From contig NC_088797.1 of the NCBI RefSeq assembly GCF_011386835.1, positions 91,212,264 to 91,276,263 of the forward strand: a stretch of DNA of 64,000 bases. The letters run 5' to 3'. The stretch is from Chrysemys picta bellii (taxonomy: Eukaryota; Chordata; Testudines; Emydidae). This document shows positions 23,112-33,143 of this stretch, one piece after another. Made by a program: the position numbers and the translations under genes. Positions within the stretch are counted from its first letter, which is position 1. Each line of letters starts with the position of its first letter. The notes under the pieces were generated by a model. The model was not told the DNA's origin. It worked only from the letters and a program-made list of their open reading frames with translations, and searched no databases.

Positions 23112-23770
23112 TGGCATGTAGCGCAGTGCCTCCTGCTGGTCATCCAGGGAATTAGCTTTTCCAGCCTTTGGAGCATCCTCTACAGGCCGGTGTCTCGCCT
23201 TGCCGCTGGCCCTGGGTCCCTCTCAGACCCCGGTGCCCCTTTATCACCCCTCCCCATCTCGGGGAACCCCCAACCCTCTATCCCCACCTCGCCTCAGTCT
23301 ATGGCTACTGCCAGTCACCATCTAGCCCCCGCTCACTGGGGCAGACTGCAGTGTACAAGCCCTCATCATTGGCAAAGGGGAGGCTGGACCTGCTGCCTTT
23401 GTCTAACCCCTGGGCTGCAGACTTTGCAACCCCAGTACCTGGTTTGCCCTCGCACAGGGCCTGCAGCCTGGGGAGTTGCCAGGCGGGAGCTCCCCAGCTC
23501 CTCTCGCGTTTCCTCAGCCCTGTTCTGTTGCCTGCACCCTCAGCTCCCAGGCAGCTAGGTCCTTCTCCCCCTGAAGCTGGAGGGAGAGTGTGTCTAGCTC
23601 CTCGCTCATAGCCCTTTTATCAGGGCCAGCTGAGGTCTGATTGAGGCATGGCCCAGGTGCGGCTGCTTCTCCCATCAGCCTCCCTTTTAGCTCACAGACC
23701 CAGCCCTCTCTCCGGGCTGGCTGTAACCCTTTCCAGACCAGGGAGCGGGTGACCACCCTGCTACATGGCA
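23112..23770 (-). mobile_element. Solo LTR (A) nested in the CR1, 5-bp TSD
   Basis: The insert starts TGTAGC at 23117 and ends GCTACA at 23765, a perfect TG...CA inverted terminus, with tggca on both sides (23112-23116, 23766-23770). CR1 sequence resumes without loss. A TATA-like gataaaagg on the minus strand (23611-23623) suggests minus orientation. It is GC-rich (cctcctgctggtcatccagg near the left end) and has no viral genes beside it. The overlapping 102-147 codon ORFs at 23168-23822 are not recognised proteins. Confidence 0.85.
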
Positions 23771-23976
23771 TTACAATATTTTCTGTCTTATTATCTCTTC
23801 CTTTCCTAATGGTTCCTAACATTTTATTAGGTTTTTTTTTTTTACTTCCACTGCAAATTGAACAGATGTTTTCAGAGAACTATCCATGATAACTCCAGGA
23901 TCTCTTTCTTGACAGGATGACCAGTGACAGGATAGCCAATTTAGACTCCATCGTTTTGTATGTGTAGTTGATATGT

Positions 23977-24152
23977 TTTCCAATCAGGGCCGGCTCCAGC
24001 TTTTTTGTTGCCCCAAGTGGCAAAGAAAAAAAAATTGATTGAGCTGCCGCCGAAGTGTCAGAGAAGGAATGAAGGACATGCCGCCCCTTTCTGTTGGCCG
24101 CCCCAGGCACCTGCTTCCTTTGCTGGTGCCTGGAGCCGGCCCTGTTTCCAAT
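23977..24152. mobile_element. 160-bp hAT MITE nested in the CR1
   Basis: Ends cagggccggctccag and ctggagccggccctg are perfect inverted repeats at 23985-23999 and 24130-24144. The 8-bp tttccaat is duplicated exactly at 23977-23984 and 24145-24152, and this word occurs once in intact CR1. The interior includes a short purine run and gccgcc words, with no coding capacity. It shares the cagggccggct terminus with the larger element at 26426-27026, so one autonomous family probably moved both. Confidence 0.95.
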
Positions 24153-25980
24153 GTGCATTACTTTGCATTCATCAAGATTGAACTTCATGAGCCATTCTGT
24201 TGCCCAGTCACCCAGTTTTGTGAGAAGCCTTTGCAATTTTTCAATCAGCTTTGGACTTAACTATCTTGAATAATTTTGCATCATTTGCAAACTGTCACCT
24301 CACTGTTTACCCCCTTTTCCAGATCATTTATGAATATATTGAGCAGCATAGTTCCCAGTACAGATCCTTGTGGGACCCCTCTCTTTACCTCTCTCCATTA
24401 TGAAAAGTGTGTCCTATTTTTTAACCAGTTACTGATCCATTTGATGATCTTCCCTCTTAAACCATGAATGCTTACTTTGCTTAAGAGACTTTAGTGTGGG
24501 ACCTTTTATGGAAGGCTTTCTGAAAGTCCAAGTATATTGTATGGACTGGATCACCCTTGTCCACATGCTTGTTGACACCCTTAAAGAATTTTAATATACA
24601 GGTATTATTAAGACACAATTTCTCAGTACAAAAGCTGTGTTGACCCTTCCCAATATATTGTGTTCATCTTTTGTGTCCAATAATTCTTTTCATTACTAAT
24701 ATTTCAATCAGTTTGCCTGTACTGAAGTTAGGTTTACCGGCCTGTAATTGCCAGGATCACCTCTGCAGTCTTTTTAAAAATTGGCGTTACATTAGCTATT
24801 TGGCAGTCATCTGTTAGTAGTGAGTAATTCTGCATTTTCATATTTGATTTCCTTCAGAATTCCTGGGTGAATACCACCTGGTCCTGGTGACTTATTATTT
24901 TTCAATTTATCAGTTTGTTCCAAAACCTCCCCTATTGACACTTCAATCTGGGTCAGTTTCTAAGATTTGTCACCTACAAGGAATAGCTCAGGTGTGAGAA
25001 TCTCCCTCACATCCTCTGAGGTGAAGACAGATGTAAATAATTGATTTAGCTTCTCCGCAACAGCCTAATCTTCCTTGAGTGCTCCTGGGTTGTCCAGTGG
25101 CCCCCCCCACTGATTGTTTAGCAGGCTGCCTGCTTCTGTTGTACTTTTGGGGGGGGTTGCTATTAGTTTTTGTCTTTTGCTAGTTGCTCTTCCAATTATT
25201 TTTGGCCTGCCTAATTAAACTTGACTTGCCAGAGTTAATGCTCTTTTCTGTTTTACACAGAGGGATTTGACTTCCAATTTTTAAAGGATGCCTGTTTGCC
25301 TCTAACTGCCTCTTTCACTCTGTTGTTTAGCCATGGTGGCATTTTTTGTTGGTCTTTTTATGGTTGGGTTTGTTTTTTTTTCCCTCGGGGTGGGGGTAGG
25401 CGTATACATTTAATTTGAGCCTCTATTATAGTGTTTTTGAATAGTTTCCACGCAGCCTGCAGGCATTTCACCCTCGTGACTGTTCCTTATTGACCCTTGC
25501 AGGTAGGGGATCTTGGGGGACAACTACTGCACGGGTGGGGTGCAAAATAAACTTTATTAAGAAAATGCAAAAACGGGGAAAATTCAATAGTGATGGGTAC
25601 GGGGTTTGTTAAGGTAGACAATTGGGGAGGGGTTTCTTTTAGTAAATAGGATAGGGGGTTTCAATAGTGGGGTACAATACAGTGGGGTCCAATACAGTTA
25701 GTAACCAATTAACACTGAAGTATAAATGTAACAGGTAGCTAACAGTTCCTATGTAAAGGGTGTGTCACAGCAGCATATAACCAACTAACAGTTATGGGTA
25801 AAATGTGTTAAATAACCAACAACTTTAGGTAAAAATATGTCACAGTGGTGTAAATGTAAAATGTGAGGTGTGTTAGAGAGAAAAAGGGTAACCAATGGAG
25901 TTTTATGCTAGACTTCAGTAATACAATTGAGGTTTGGCAGCAGCAGAAGCGGGGTGAGCATGAGGGGGAAGGGATTAAAA

Positions 25981-25999
25981 GAGAGAGAGAGAGAGAGAG
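25981..25999. repeat. (GA)n microsatellite
   Basis: Nine ga units in a row inside the long LTR (B), within a wider purine-rich tract. Confidence 0.95.
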
Positions 26000-26417
26000 G
26001 CAGTGGTAGAGGAGTGAGGTTGGGGGATGGGGGAAGAGGAGCACGTGGTGGAGCAGAGACCAAAGGCAGAGGTGCTGCGGAGGGAGATTTAAACTCAGGG
26101 AGACACAGAGAGCAGACAGGCTGCAAGTTTAAACAGCAGAGAGACTGCAACGAGTGACTGGGGAGCTCGGGGGGAGACACGGGCAAGCTCGGGGTGGTTA
26201 GGGCAGCGGGAAGACAGACTTAACCACAATTATACAGAACACAGTAAAATCTTATCTATGATCTAACTTAACCAAGACTACACAAATTAGCAAGTAACAG
26301 AACATAATGCAACAGTTTTTTTAAACCTAATTTACAGAGCACAATACAAACAATTCTTTAAACCTAACTTAACCACAGCTATGCAAAATGAAATTACAAC
26401 TTATCTAGACTAAGAAC

Positions 26418-27034
26418 CTGATTCTCAGGGCCGGCTTTAGCCCGATTCGGCTGAATTGGGCCCCGCACCAAGCGGGCCCCGCGCCATAGCTCTCCACCCC
26501 GCCCCTGGCTAACTTTCCCCTCCTCCCCTGCCCTGAACGCTCCGCCCCCTGCTCCTCCCCCGCCCCTGCTTCCCGCGAATCAGAGTTTCGGGGGAAGTCT
26601 GAAAAGAAGCAGGGCTGGGCAAGCAGCACCTGGTAAGCTGAGTCAGGGGTGTGGGAGGGGGACGTGAGAAGTGCTCCGGGGAGGTGCGGCGCAGCGCAGT
26701 CCGGCCCCAGCAGCTCTGGCCCCAGTTCTGGCCGAGCGCGCCGGCCCAGCCCACTCGGCTCGACTCTGTCCCGGCCCCCGCAACTCAGCTCGGGCCCGGC
26801 CTGACCCGTCCCGGCCCCCACGGCTCAGCTCAGGCCCGGCCCCTGTGGCTTGGCCCGGCCCCCTGCCCCGGCTCGGGTTCAGCTCGGGCCCGGCCCCCCG
26901 GCTCAGCTCCAGCCCGGCCCCGGCTGAGCGGCTCCGAGCCAGACCCAAGCCCCACGACCCCGGCTGGAGCTCCGGCTGGAGCGCAGCCCGATTCCTGGGG
27001 GCGGGGCTTGCGGCAAGCCGGCCCTGCTGATTCT
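26418..27034. mobile_element. 601-bp GC-rich hAT element nested in LTR B
   Basis: Ends are cagggccggctttagcccg at 26426 and gcaagccggccctg at 27026. The 8-bp ctgattct is duplicated exactly (26418-26425, 27027-27034). The interior is strongly GC-rich, with tandem-like repeats of ggctcagctcgggcccggcc (about 26735-26940). The 282-codon ORF at 26651-27499 and its minus-strand partners are Pro/Ala/Arg-rich readings of these repeats that run past the element's end into LTR sequence; they are not genes. It is non-autonomous and related by its ends to 23985-24144. Confidence 0.92.
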
Positions 27035-27502
27035 AATAGGTGCACCTTACACTATGCCGCTTCTTTGATCGGGTGGGGGAGCAGTTCCGGAGGGCAGAGT
27101 GGTGTGTGCCCAGTGTACAGCCCCGGGAGGGGGCGGCGTTTAACTAGTGATGGCTGCAGCGGTGGGGTGGCTGCAAGCCGGCAGCCCAGGATACAGTCCA
27201 GGAAGGCACAGCCTAGCAGCGGCACAGGCTTATTTCAAGCAGCAAAGGCGCTGCGGAGCAAGAAACAGATTACAGATACAGACCAAGGAGTTAGCTTGGG
27301 TCTGTTTGCTGGGGAAACAAGGCCAGCAGCTAGGACAGGGGAAGTTTGCAAGAGGGAGTTCTTACCAATCCCCAGGACAGCAGCAAGCACAGAGACAGGA
27401 ACGGCAGTAGCATCGGAGGATGGAGAGAGGACTCGATTTGCTTACAATAATCAGGAGATCTCCAGGCACAAATTTGTTGTTCGTGGGAGGGGAGTTTAAA
27501 AA

Positions 27503-28412
27503 TGGGGTGTCATAACTATAAAGGGAAGGGTAATAGCTGTCCTGTGTACAGTACTATAAAAATCCCTCCTGGCCAGAGACTCCAAAATCCTTTTCCCTGT
27601 AAAGGGTTAAGAAGCTCAGGTAACCTGGCTGGCATCTGACCTAAAGGACCAATAAGGGGACAAGATACTTTCAAATCTTGGGGGGGGGGGGGGGAAGGCT
27701 GTTGTTTGTGTTCTTTGTTTGGGAGTGTGTTCGTTCTCGGGACTGAGAGGGACCAGACATCAATCCAGGTTCTCCACATCTTTCTAAACAAGTCTCTCCT
27801 ATTTCAAACTTGTAAGTAAATAGCCAGGCAAGGCGTGTTAGTTTTCCTTTGTTTTTCTCAACTTGTAAATGTACCTTTTACTAGAGTGTTTATCTTTGTT
27901 TGCTGTACTTTGAACCTGAGACTAGAGGGGAGTCCTCTGAGCTCTTTAAGTTTGATTACCCTGTAAGGTTATTTCCATACTGATTTTACAGAGATGATTT
28001 TTACCTTTTTCTTTAATTAAAAACCTTCTTTTTAAGAACCTGATTGATTTTTCCTTGTTCAAGATCCAAGGGGTTTGGATCTTGATTCACCAGGAGTTGG
28101 TGGGAGGAAGGAGGGGGGATGGTTAATTTCTCCCTGTTGTAGATCCCAGGGGGGTTGGAACTGATTCACCAGGAGTTGGTGGGAGGAAGGAGGGGAATGG
28201 TTAATTTCCCCTTGTTTTAAGATCCAAGGGGTTTGGATCTGTTTTCACCAGGGAATGGGTGAAGGTTTTTCAAGGCTTCCCAGGAAGGGAATCCATTGAA
28301 ATGGAGGCAGCCGAACCAGAGCTAAGCTGGTAGTTAAGCTTAGAAGTTTTTCATGCAGGCCCCTACATTTGTACCCTAAAGTTCAAAGTGGGGATCCAGC
28401 CTTGACATGGGG
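27503..28412 (+). mobile_element. 900-bp solo LTR (C) nested in LTR B
   Basis: Starts TGTCATAAC at 27508 and ends CTTGACA at 28407, giving TGTCA...TGACA inverted ends. The 5-bp tgggg flanks both sides (27503-27507, 28408-28412). The left part holds ctataaagggaaggg and a run of 15 G at 27680-27694. The right part has three tandem copies of a roughly 78-bp unit (28050-28129, 28130-28207, 28208-28266), each beginning near aagatccaagg. No viral coding sequence adjoins it. Plus orientation is only a guess; the ends are symmetrical. Confidence 0.88.
28050..28266. repeat. Three ~78-bp tandem copies inside LTR C
   Basis: Units share gattcaccaggagttggtgg and gaggaaggagggg. The first two are close copies and the third diverges after ttttcaccaggga. 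Such arrays in LTRs can act as enhancer repeats in retroviral families; that role is inferred, not shown. Confidence 0.85.
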
Positions 28413-29021
28413 GTACGCTCAAAAACAAATGAGAGCGGGGAGAGGACCCCCCAAAACTCCCTAGCTGATCAGACCAGGTGGCAAAGCAAGGACCTTCTCC
28501 GAGGTCTGATCAGAAAACGTCCGGTTTTAAAGGCAAACTCAGGCAGTTTCCCACCAGTACTTTTGATTGGCTCCTCTTGATACAGGGAGGAGAGAAGGCA
28601 GGGAAAGGCTGCAGGTAAGCATAGGCATGCCTGGGCATGTTCTGAGCCACAGGTATGGCTCATATGCTTAATTAGTTGGCCACTTCAGGTCTTGCATTTC
28701 TGGGCAGTGCCTCCACACCGAGCCCGGGTCTGAACAAAGGAACCAAACAAAGAAGCAAGAAGCCCCCTCCCTAGGCAGAGCAATGGCTCCAGTTAGTCTG
28801 TACAAGCCATTCCTATGAATAGGGCTGTGACTTTAGTTAGCACAATGGCCAGGAGGACAAACAGAAAGGAGAGGGGAAAAAGGAATGCAGTGGGACAGCT
28901 GTAACAGACACTTATAATTTCTTCAGTTTTGTGTAGTTCCCCTTTCTATTGTGGTAGGTTTCTTTGGTATTCCCCCACCCCCCACAAGGATTTTAAATGT
29001 AATTATTTTATGGTCGCTATT

Positions 29022-29316
29022 ACCTAGAGCAGGGGTGGGGAACCTTTTTTGTATCAGGGGCCATTGACCCACCAAAAAAATCAATGGTGGGCCATGCATG
29101 TTCAATTCACTTGCCTAAGGGGGCGCTGAGGCTCGGGGCTTCCTCCTACAGTAGAGCAAGCTGGCGCTCACGACTCCAGCCCCACGGGCGGGAAGCCCCA
29201 AGCCTCTGCACCCTCCAGTGGGTGCGTTGAACGTGTGTGACCCACAGGCTGGATGAAAATGAGAAAGGGGCCAGATCCAGCCTCCGGGCTGTTGGTTCCC
29301 CACCCTTGATCTAGAG
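29022..29316. mobile_element. 279-bp hAT MITE nested in the CR1
   Basis: Ends caggggtggggaacc (29030) and ggttccccacccttg (29308) are inverted repeats. Flanks acctagag and atctagag match at seven of eight positions. The interior includes ggccatgcatgttcaattca and gcccc-rich sequence with no ORF of note. CR1 endonuclease sequence continues on both sides. Confidence 0.9.
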
Positions 29317-29668
29317 GTTTCACCTCTTGGACCAGATCCTGTTGTCAATTTAGGACTAAATCAAGAACTGCCTCTCCCCTTGTGGGTTCCAGGACTAAGT
29401 ACTCCAAGAAGCAGTCATTAATGGTGTCTACCAATTTTATCTCTGCATCCTGTCCTGAGGTGACATGTACTCACTCAATATGCGGATAGTGAAATCCCCC
29501 ACTGTTATTGGGCTTTCTGTTTTTGTATTCTCTCTCATCTTCCTGAACATTTCACAGTTATCATCACCATCCTGGTCAGGTGACTGGTAGTATATTCCTA
29601 CTGCTATTCTCTTATTATTCAAACATTGAAATTCTATCCATAGAGATTCTATGGTAGTTTGATTCAGC

Positions 29669-31887
29669 AAAAAAAAATTAAGTACATCAGAAGCAGGAAC
29701 CCTGCTAAACAGCCAGTGGGGCCACTGGGTGATCAAGATGCTAAGGGAACACTCAAGGATGATAAGGCCATTGTGGGAGAAACTAAAAGAATTCTTTGCC
29801 TTGGTCTTCACAGCTGAGGATGTGAGGGAGATTCCTAAACCTGAGCCATTCTTTTTAGGTGACAAATCTGAGGAACGGTCCCAGATTGAGGTGTAATTAG
29901 ATGAGGTTTTGGAACAAATTGATTAATTAAACAGTAGTAAGTCACTAGTACCAGATGGTATTCACTCAAGAGTTCTGAAGGAACTCAAATGTGAAAATGC
30001 AGAACTACTAACTGCTGTATGAAACCTAACATTTAAATCAGCTTCTGTACCAGATGGCTGGAGGATAGCTAATGCGATGCTAATTTTTTAAAAAGGCTCC
30101 AAAGGTGATCCCGGCAATTATAGGCCGATAAGCCTAACTTCAGTACCAGGCAAATTAGTTGAAACTGTAGTAAAGAACAGATTATGACACATAGATGAAC
30201 ACGATTTGTTGGGGAAGAGTCAACATGGCTTTTGTAAAGGGAAATCATGCCTCACCCATCTACTACACTTCTCTGAGGATGTCAACAAGCATGTAGACAA
30301 GGGGGATTCAGTGGATATAGCAGGGCTCGGCAACCTTTGGCACGTGGCCCGCCAGGGTAAGCACCCTGGCAGGCCGTGTTTGCCTGCCTCGTCTGCAGGT
30401 TCGGCCGATCGCAGCTCCCACTGGCCGCGGTTCACCGCTCCAGGCCACCGGGGGGCCGTGAGAAGTGGCACGGGCTGAGGGATGTGCTGGCCGCTGCTTC
30501 CCACCGTCCTCATTGGCTTGGAACGCAGCCAGTGGGAGCCGCGATCGGCTGAACCTGTGGATGTGGCAGGTAAACAAACTGGCCCGGCCCACCAGGGCGC
30601 TTACCCTGGCGGGCCGCAGCCAAAGGTTACCGACCCCTGGGATATAGTGTACTTAGATTTTCAGAAAGCCTTTGACAAGGCCCCTCACCAAAGGCTCTTA
30701 AGCAATGTAAGCAATCATAGGATAAGAGGGAAGGTCCTCTCATGGATCAGTAACTAGTTAAAAGATAGGAAACAAAGGGTAGGAATAAATGGTCAGTTTT
30801 CAGAATGGAGAGAGTTAAATAGTGGTGGTCCCCAGGTGTCTGTACTGGGACCAGTTCTATTCAACATATTCATTCAGTGTGGTGGCAAACTTTGCAGATG
30901 ATACAAAACTACTCAAGATAGTTAAGTCCAAAGCAGACTGCGAAGAGTTACAAAGGGATCTCACAAAACTGGGTGACTGGGCAACAAAATGGCAGATGAA
31001 ATTCAGTGTTGTTAAATGTAAAGTAATGCACATGGGAAAACATCCCAACTATACATATAAAATGATGGGGTCTAAATTAGCTGTTACTACTCAAGAAAGA
31101 GATCTTGGAGTCATTGTGGATGGTTTTCTGTAAAAATCCATTCAATGTGCAACAGCAGTCAAAAAAGCCAACAGAATGTTGGGAATCATTAAGAAAGTTA
31201 TAGATAAGACAGAAAATTTCATATTGCCTCTATACAAATTCATGGTACGCCCACACCTTGAATACTTTGTGCAGATATGGTTGCCCCATCTCAAAAAAGA
31301 TATATTGGAAAAGGTACAGAAAAGGGGCTACAAAAATTATTAGGGTTATAGAACGGGTTCCATATGAGGAGAGATTAATAAAACTGGGACTTTTCAGCTT
31401 GGAAAATTGACGACTAAAGGCGGATATGATTGAGGTCTATAAAATCATGATTAGTGTGGAGAAAGTAAATAAAGAAGTGTTATTTCCTCCTCATAACACA
31501 AGAACTAGGGGTCACCAAATGAAATTAATAGGCAGGAGGTTTAAAACAAACAAAAGGAAATATTTCTTCACACAACACACAGTCAACCTATGGAAATCCT
31601 TGCTAGAGAATTCTGTGAAGGCCAAGACTATAACGGGGTTCAAAAAAGAACTAGATAAATTCATGGAGGATAGGTCCATCAATGGCTATTAGCCAAGATG
31701 GGCAGGGATGGTGTCCCTAGCCTGTGTTTGCCAGAAGCTGGGAATGGGCAACAGCGGATGGATCACTTGATGATGACCTGTTCTGTTCACTCTCTCTGGG
31801 GCCCCTGGCACTGTCCACTGTCAGAAGACAGGGTACTGGGCTAGATGGATCTTTGGTCTGATCCAGTATGGTCATTCTCATGTTCTT
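29669..31887 (+). mobile_element. Second CR1 LINE inserted in the first, opposite strand
   Basis: Plus-strand CR1 begins at about 29669 (after an A run) in the linker between endonuclease and reverse transcriptase, so it is 5'-truncated. It continues through the reverse transcriptase, with the catalytic FADD box (tttgcagatgat) at 30891-30902. This is followed by LGDWATKWQMKF, typical of CR1, and KVMHMGK. The 3' UTR ends with ggtcattctcatgttcttac near 31880. Premature stops and frameshifts break the frame (pieces at 30482-30757, 30822-31133, 31426-31692). A hAT MITE sits at 30321-30639. On both sides the older minus-strand CR1 continues, so this one is nested. Confidence 0.9.
30313..30647. mobile_element. 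319-bp hAT MITE nested in the second CR1
   Basis: Ends cagggctcggcaacctttgg (30321) and ccaaaggttaccgacccctg (30639) are inverted repeats. The 8-bp ggatatag is duplicated exactly (30313-30320, 30640-30647). Sub-terminal ggcccgccagggtaagcacc and its reverse also pair. ORFs of about 60-97 codons on both strands here come from the GC-rich MITE. The element interrupts CR1 reverse transcriptase sequence. Confidence 0.95.
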
Positions 31888-32204
31888 ACTTTGTGACTCT
31901 ATGCTTTTTGTGACCTAGAGTGCCACTCCTTCAGCAGCATGACCTATTCTGTCATTCTTACATATTTTGTGCCCTGGCATTACCATGTCACAATCATTAT
32001 CATCATTCCACCACGTTTGTTTGGCTTGTAGCTTGTTGTTTGTGGTAGCTTGTCGCTTCTTTTTTTCTGATTGGCTCCTGGCAAGCGGGGGTAAGCAGGG
32101 GCAATCTAGGGAGAGAGTCAGGAGTGCGCAGTGGGCCCACCACAGTCCCAAACTGCACGCCAGGGGATCTAGTCACATAGAGTATTGGGGTTCTTAGGGA
32201 TTAG

Positions 32205-33143
32205 CTTGACTGGTACTATTCAGCATTTTAATTCATGACTTGGATATTCGGGGTGAAGATTATACTTATAAATTTGTGGATGACACCAAGTAGGGAGAAG
32301 TTACGAGTATTTTGGAGACCTGGAATAGAATTCAAAATGATCTTGAGAAAATGGATAACTTGTAAATAAATAAGATGAAATTCAATAAAGATAAGTGCAA
32401 AGTACTACACTTAAGAAGGAAAAATCAAATGCACAAATACAAAACGAGAAAGACCTGGCTAAGCAGCAGTACTTCTAAAAAAAAATCTGGGTGTTAAAGT
32501 GCGTCACAAACTGTCTATGAGCCAACAATGTGGTACAGTTGTGAAAGAGACTGATATCATTCTGGGACGTGTTAACGTTGTATGTAAGACATGGGAGGTT
32601 ATTGGTCTGCTCTGCTCAGTTCTGATGATGCCCCAGCTGGAATATTTTGTCCACTTTTGCGTGCCATGCTTTAAGAAAGATATGAACAAATTTTAGAGAG
32701 TCCAGAGGAGACCAGCAAGAATGATAAAATGTTTAAAAAACCTGACCTATGAGGGTAGGTTAAAAAAACTGGGCATATTAGTCTTTAGAAAAGAAAACTG
32801 AGAGGGGACATAATAACAGACTTTAAATATGCTGAGGACTGTTTCCAAAAAGACGGTGATCAATTATTCTCCATGTCCACTGAAGGTAGGACAAGAAGTA
32901 ATGTGTTTAATCTGCAGCACGGGAGATTAAAATTAGATATTAGGAAAAACTTTCTAAATATAAGTGTAGGTAAGTACAGGAATAGGTTATTTAGGGAGGT
33001 TGTGCAATGCAGGTTTCAAAGAACTGGTTAGACAAACACTTGTCAGGAATGGTGTAGGTATACATGGTCCGGCCTCCGTATGGAGGGATGGAATAGATGA
33101 TCTCTCAGGTCCCTTGTAGCCCTACCTTTCTATGATTCTATGA
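32205..33143 (+). mobile_element. Third CR1 LINE fragment with intact 3' microsatellite
   Basis: This older CR1 copy starts within the reverse transcriptase, with the box FVDD at 32273-32284 (tttgtggatgac). It runs to the 3' end at ttctatgattctatga (33128-33143), the 8-bp repeat typical of CR1 3' ends. It differs in wording from the two CR1 copies to the left, so it belongs to another subfamily. Frames are broken by many stops. The 186 bp between 32019 and 32204 are unassigned. Confidence 0.9.

Larger units (their letters stand above)
25486..28915 (-). mobile_element. Long LTR (B) nested in the CR1, itself carrying two inserts
   Basis: The insert starts TGACCC at 25491 and ends AGACA at 28910, with the 5-bp repeat cttat on both sides (25486-25490, 28911-28915). 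CR1 resumes on the right with ttcagttttgtgtagttccc. On the minus strand an AATAAA (about 25552-25557) lies roughly 65 bp before the end, where a polyadenylation signal is expected in an LTR. Without the inserts at 26426-27026 and 27508-28407 the original length is about 1.9 kb, long for a solo LTR. No gag, pol or env was recognised. An alternative is a non-autonomous LTR element with cryptic ends. Confidence 0.65.
22441..32018 (-). mobile_element. CR1 LINE, minus strand, carrying at least five direct insertions
   Basis: The CR1 3' end is on the left (taggaacataagaatggtca). Moving right on the plus strand the sequence reads backwards through the 3' UTR, the reverse transcriptase region (about 24153-25485) and the endonuclease region (28916-29021, 29317-29668 and 31888-32018). 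The minus-strand frame at 29437-29640 keeps an endonuclease-like stretch (VGIYYQSPDQDGDD, then the decayed GDF of ITVGDF). Insertions at 23117-23765, 23985-24144, 25491-28910, 29030-29308 and 29669-31887 break it into six pieces. It is 5'-truncated at about 32018. Stops and frameshifts are many, so it is dead. It must be older than all its inserts. Confidence 0.9.

Noticed and set aside
25981..25999. CRISPR-like or regulatory repeat at the GA tract
   Set aside because: It is a simple dinucleotide microsatellite; the window is vertebrate and no spaced direct-repeat array exists.
26651..27499. 282-codon ORF, the longest in the window
   Set aside because: It lies mostly in the GC-rich interior of a hAT element bounded by an exact 8-bp duplication, is low-complexity, and runs through the element's end into LTR sequence. 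No domain is visible.
29437..29865. 142-codon minus-strand ORF with endonuclease-like C-terminal part
   Set aside because: It is a chimera: its first part is antisense to the second CR1 and its last part is the endonuclease of the first CR1, joined at the insertion boundary near 29669. Not a gene.
22441..31887. Two CR1 elements placed head to head by a 5' inversion
   Set aside because: The older minus-strand CR1 resumes at about 31888-32018 beyond the plus-strand CR1, so the plus-strand copy is a nested insertion and no inversion is needed.
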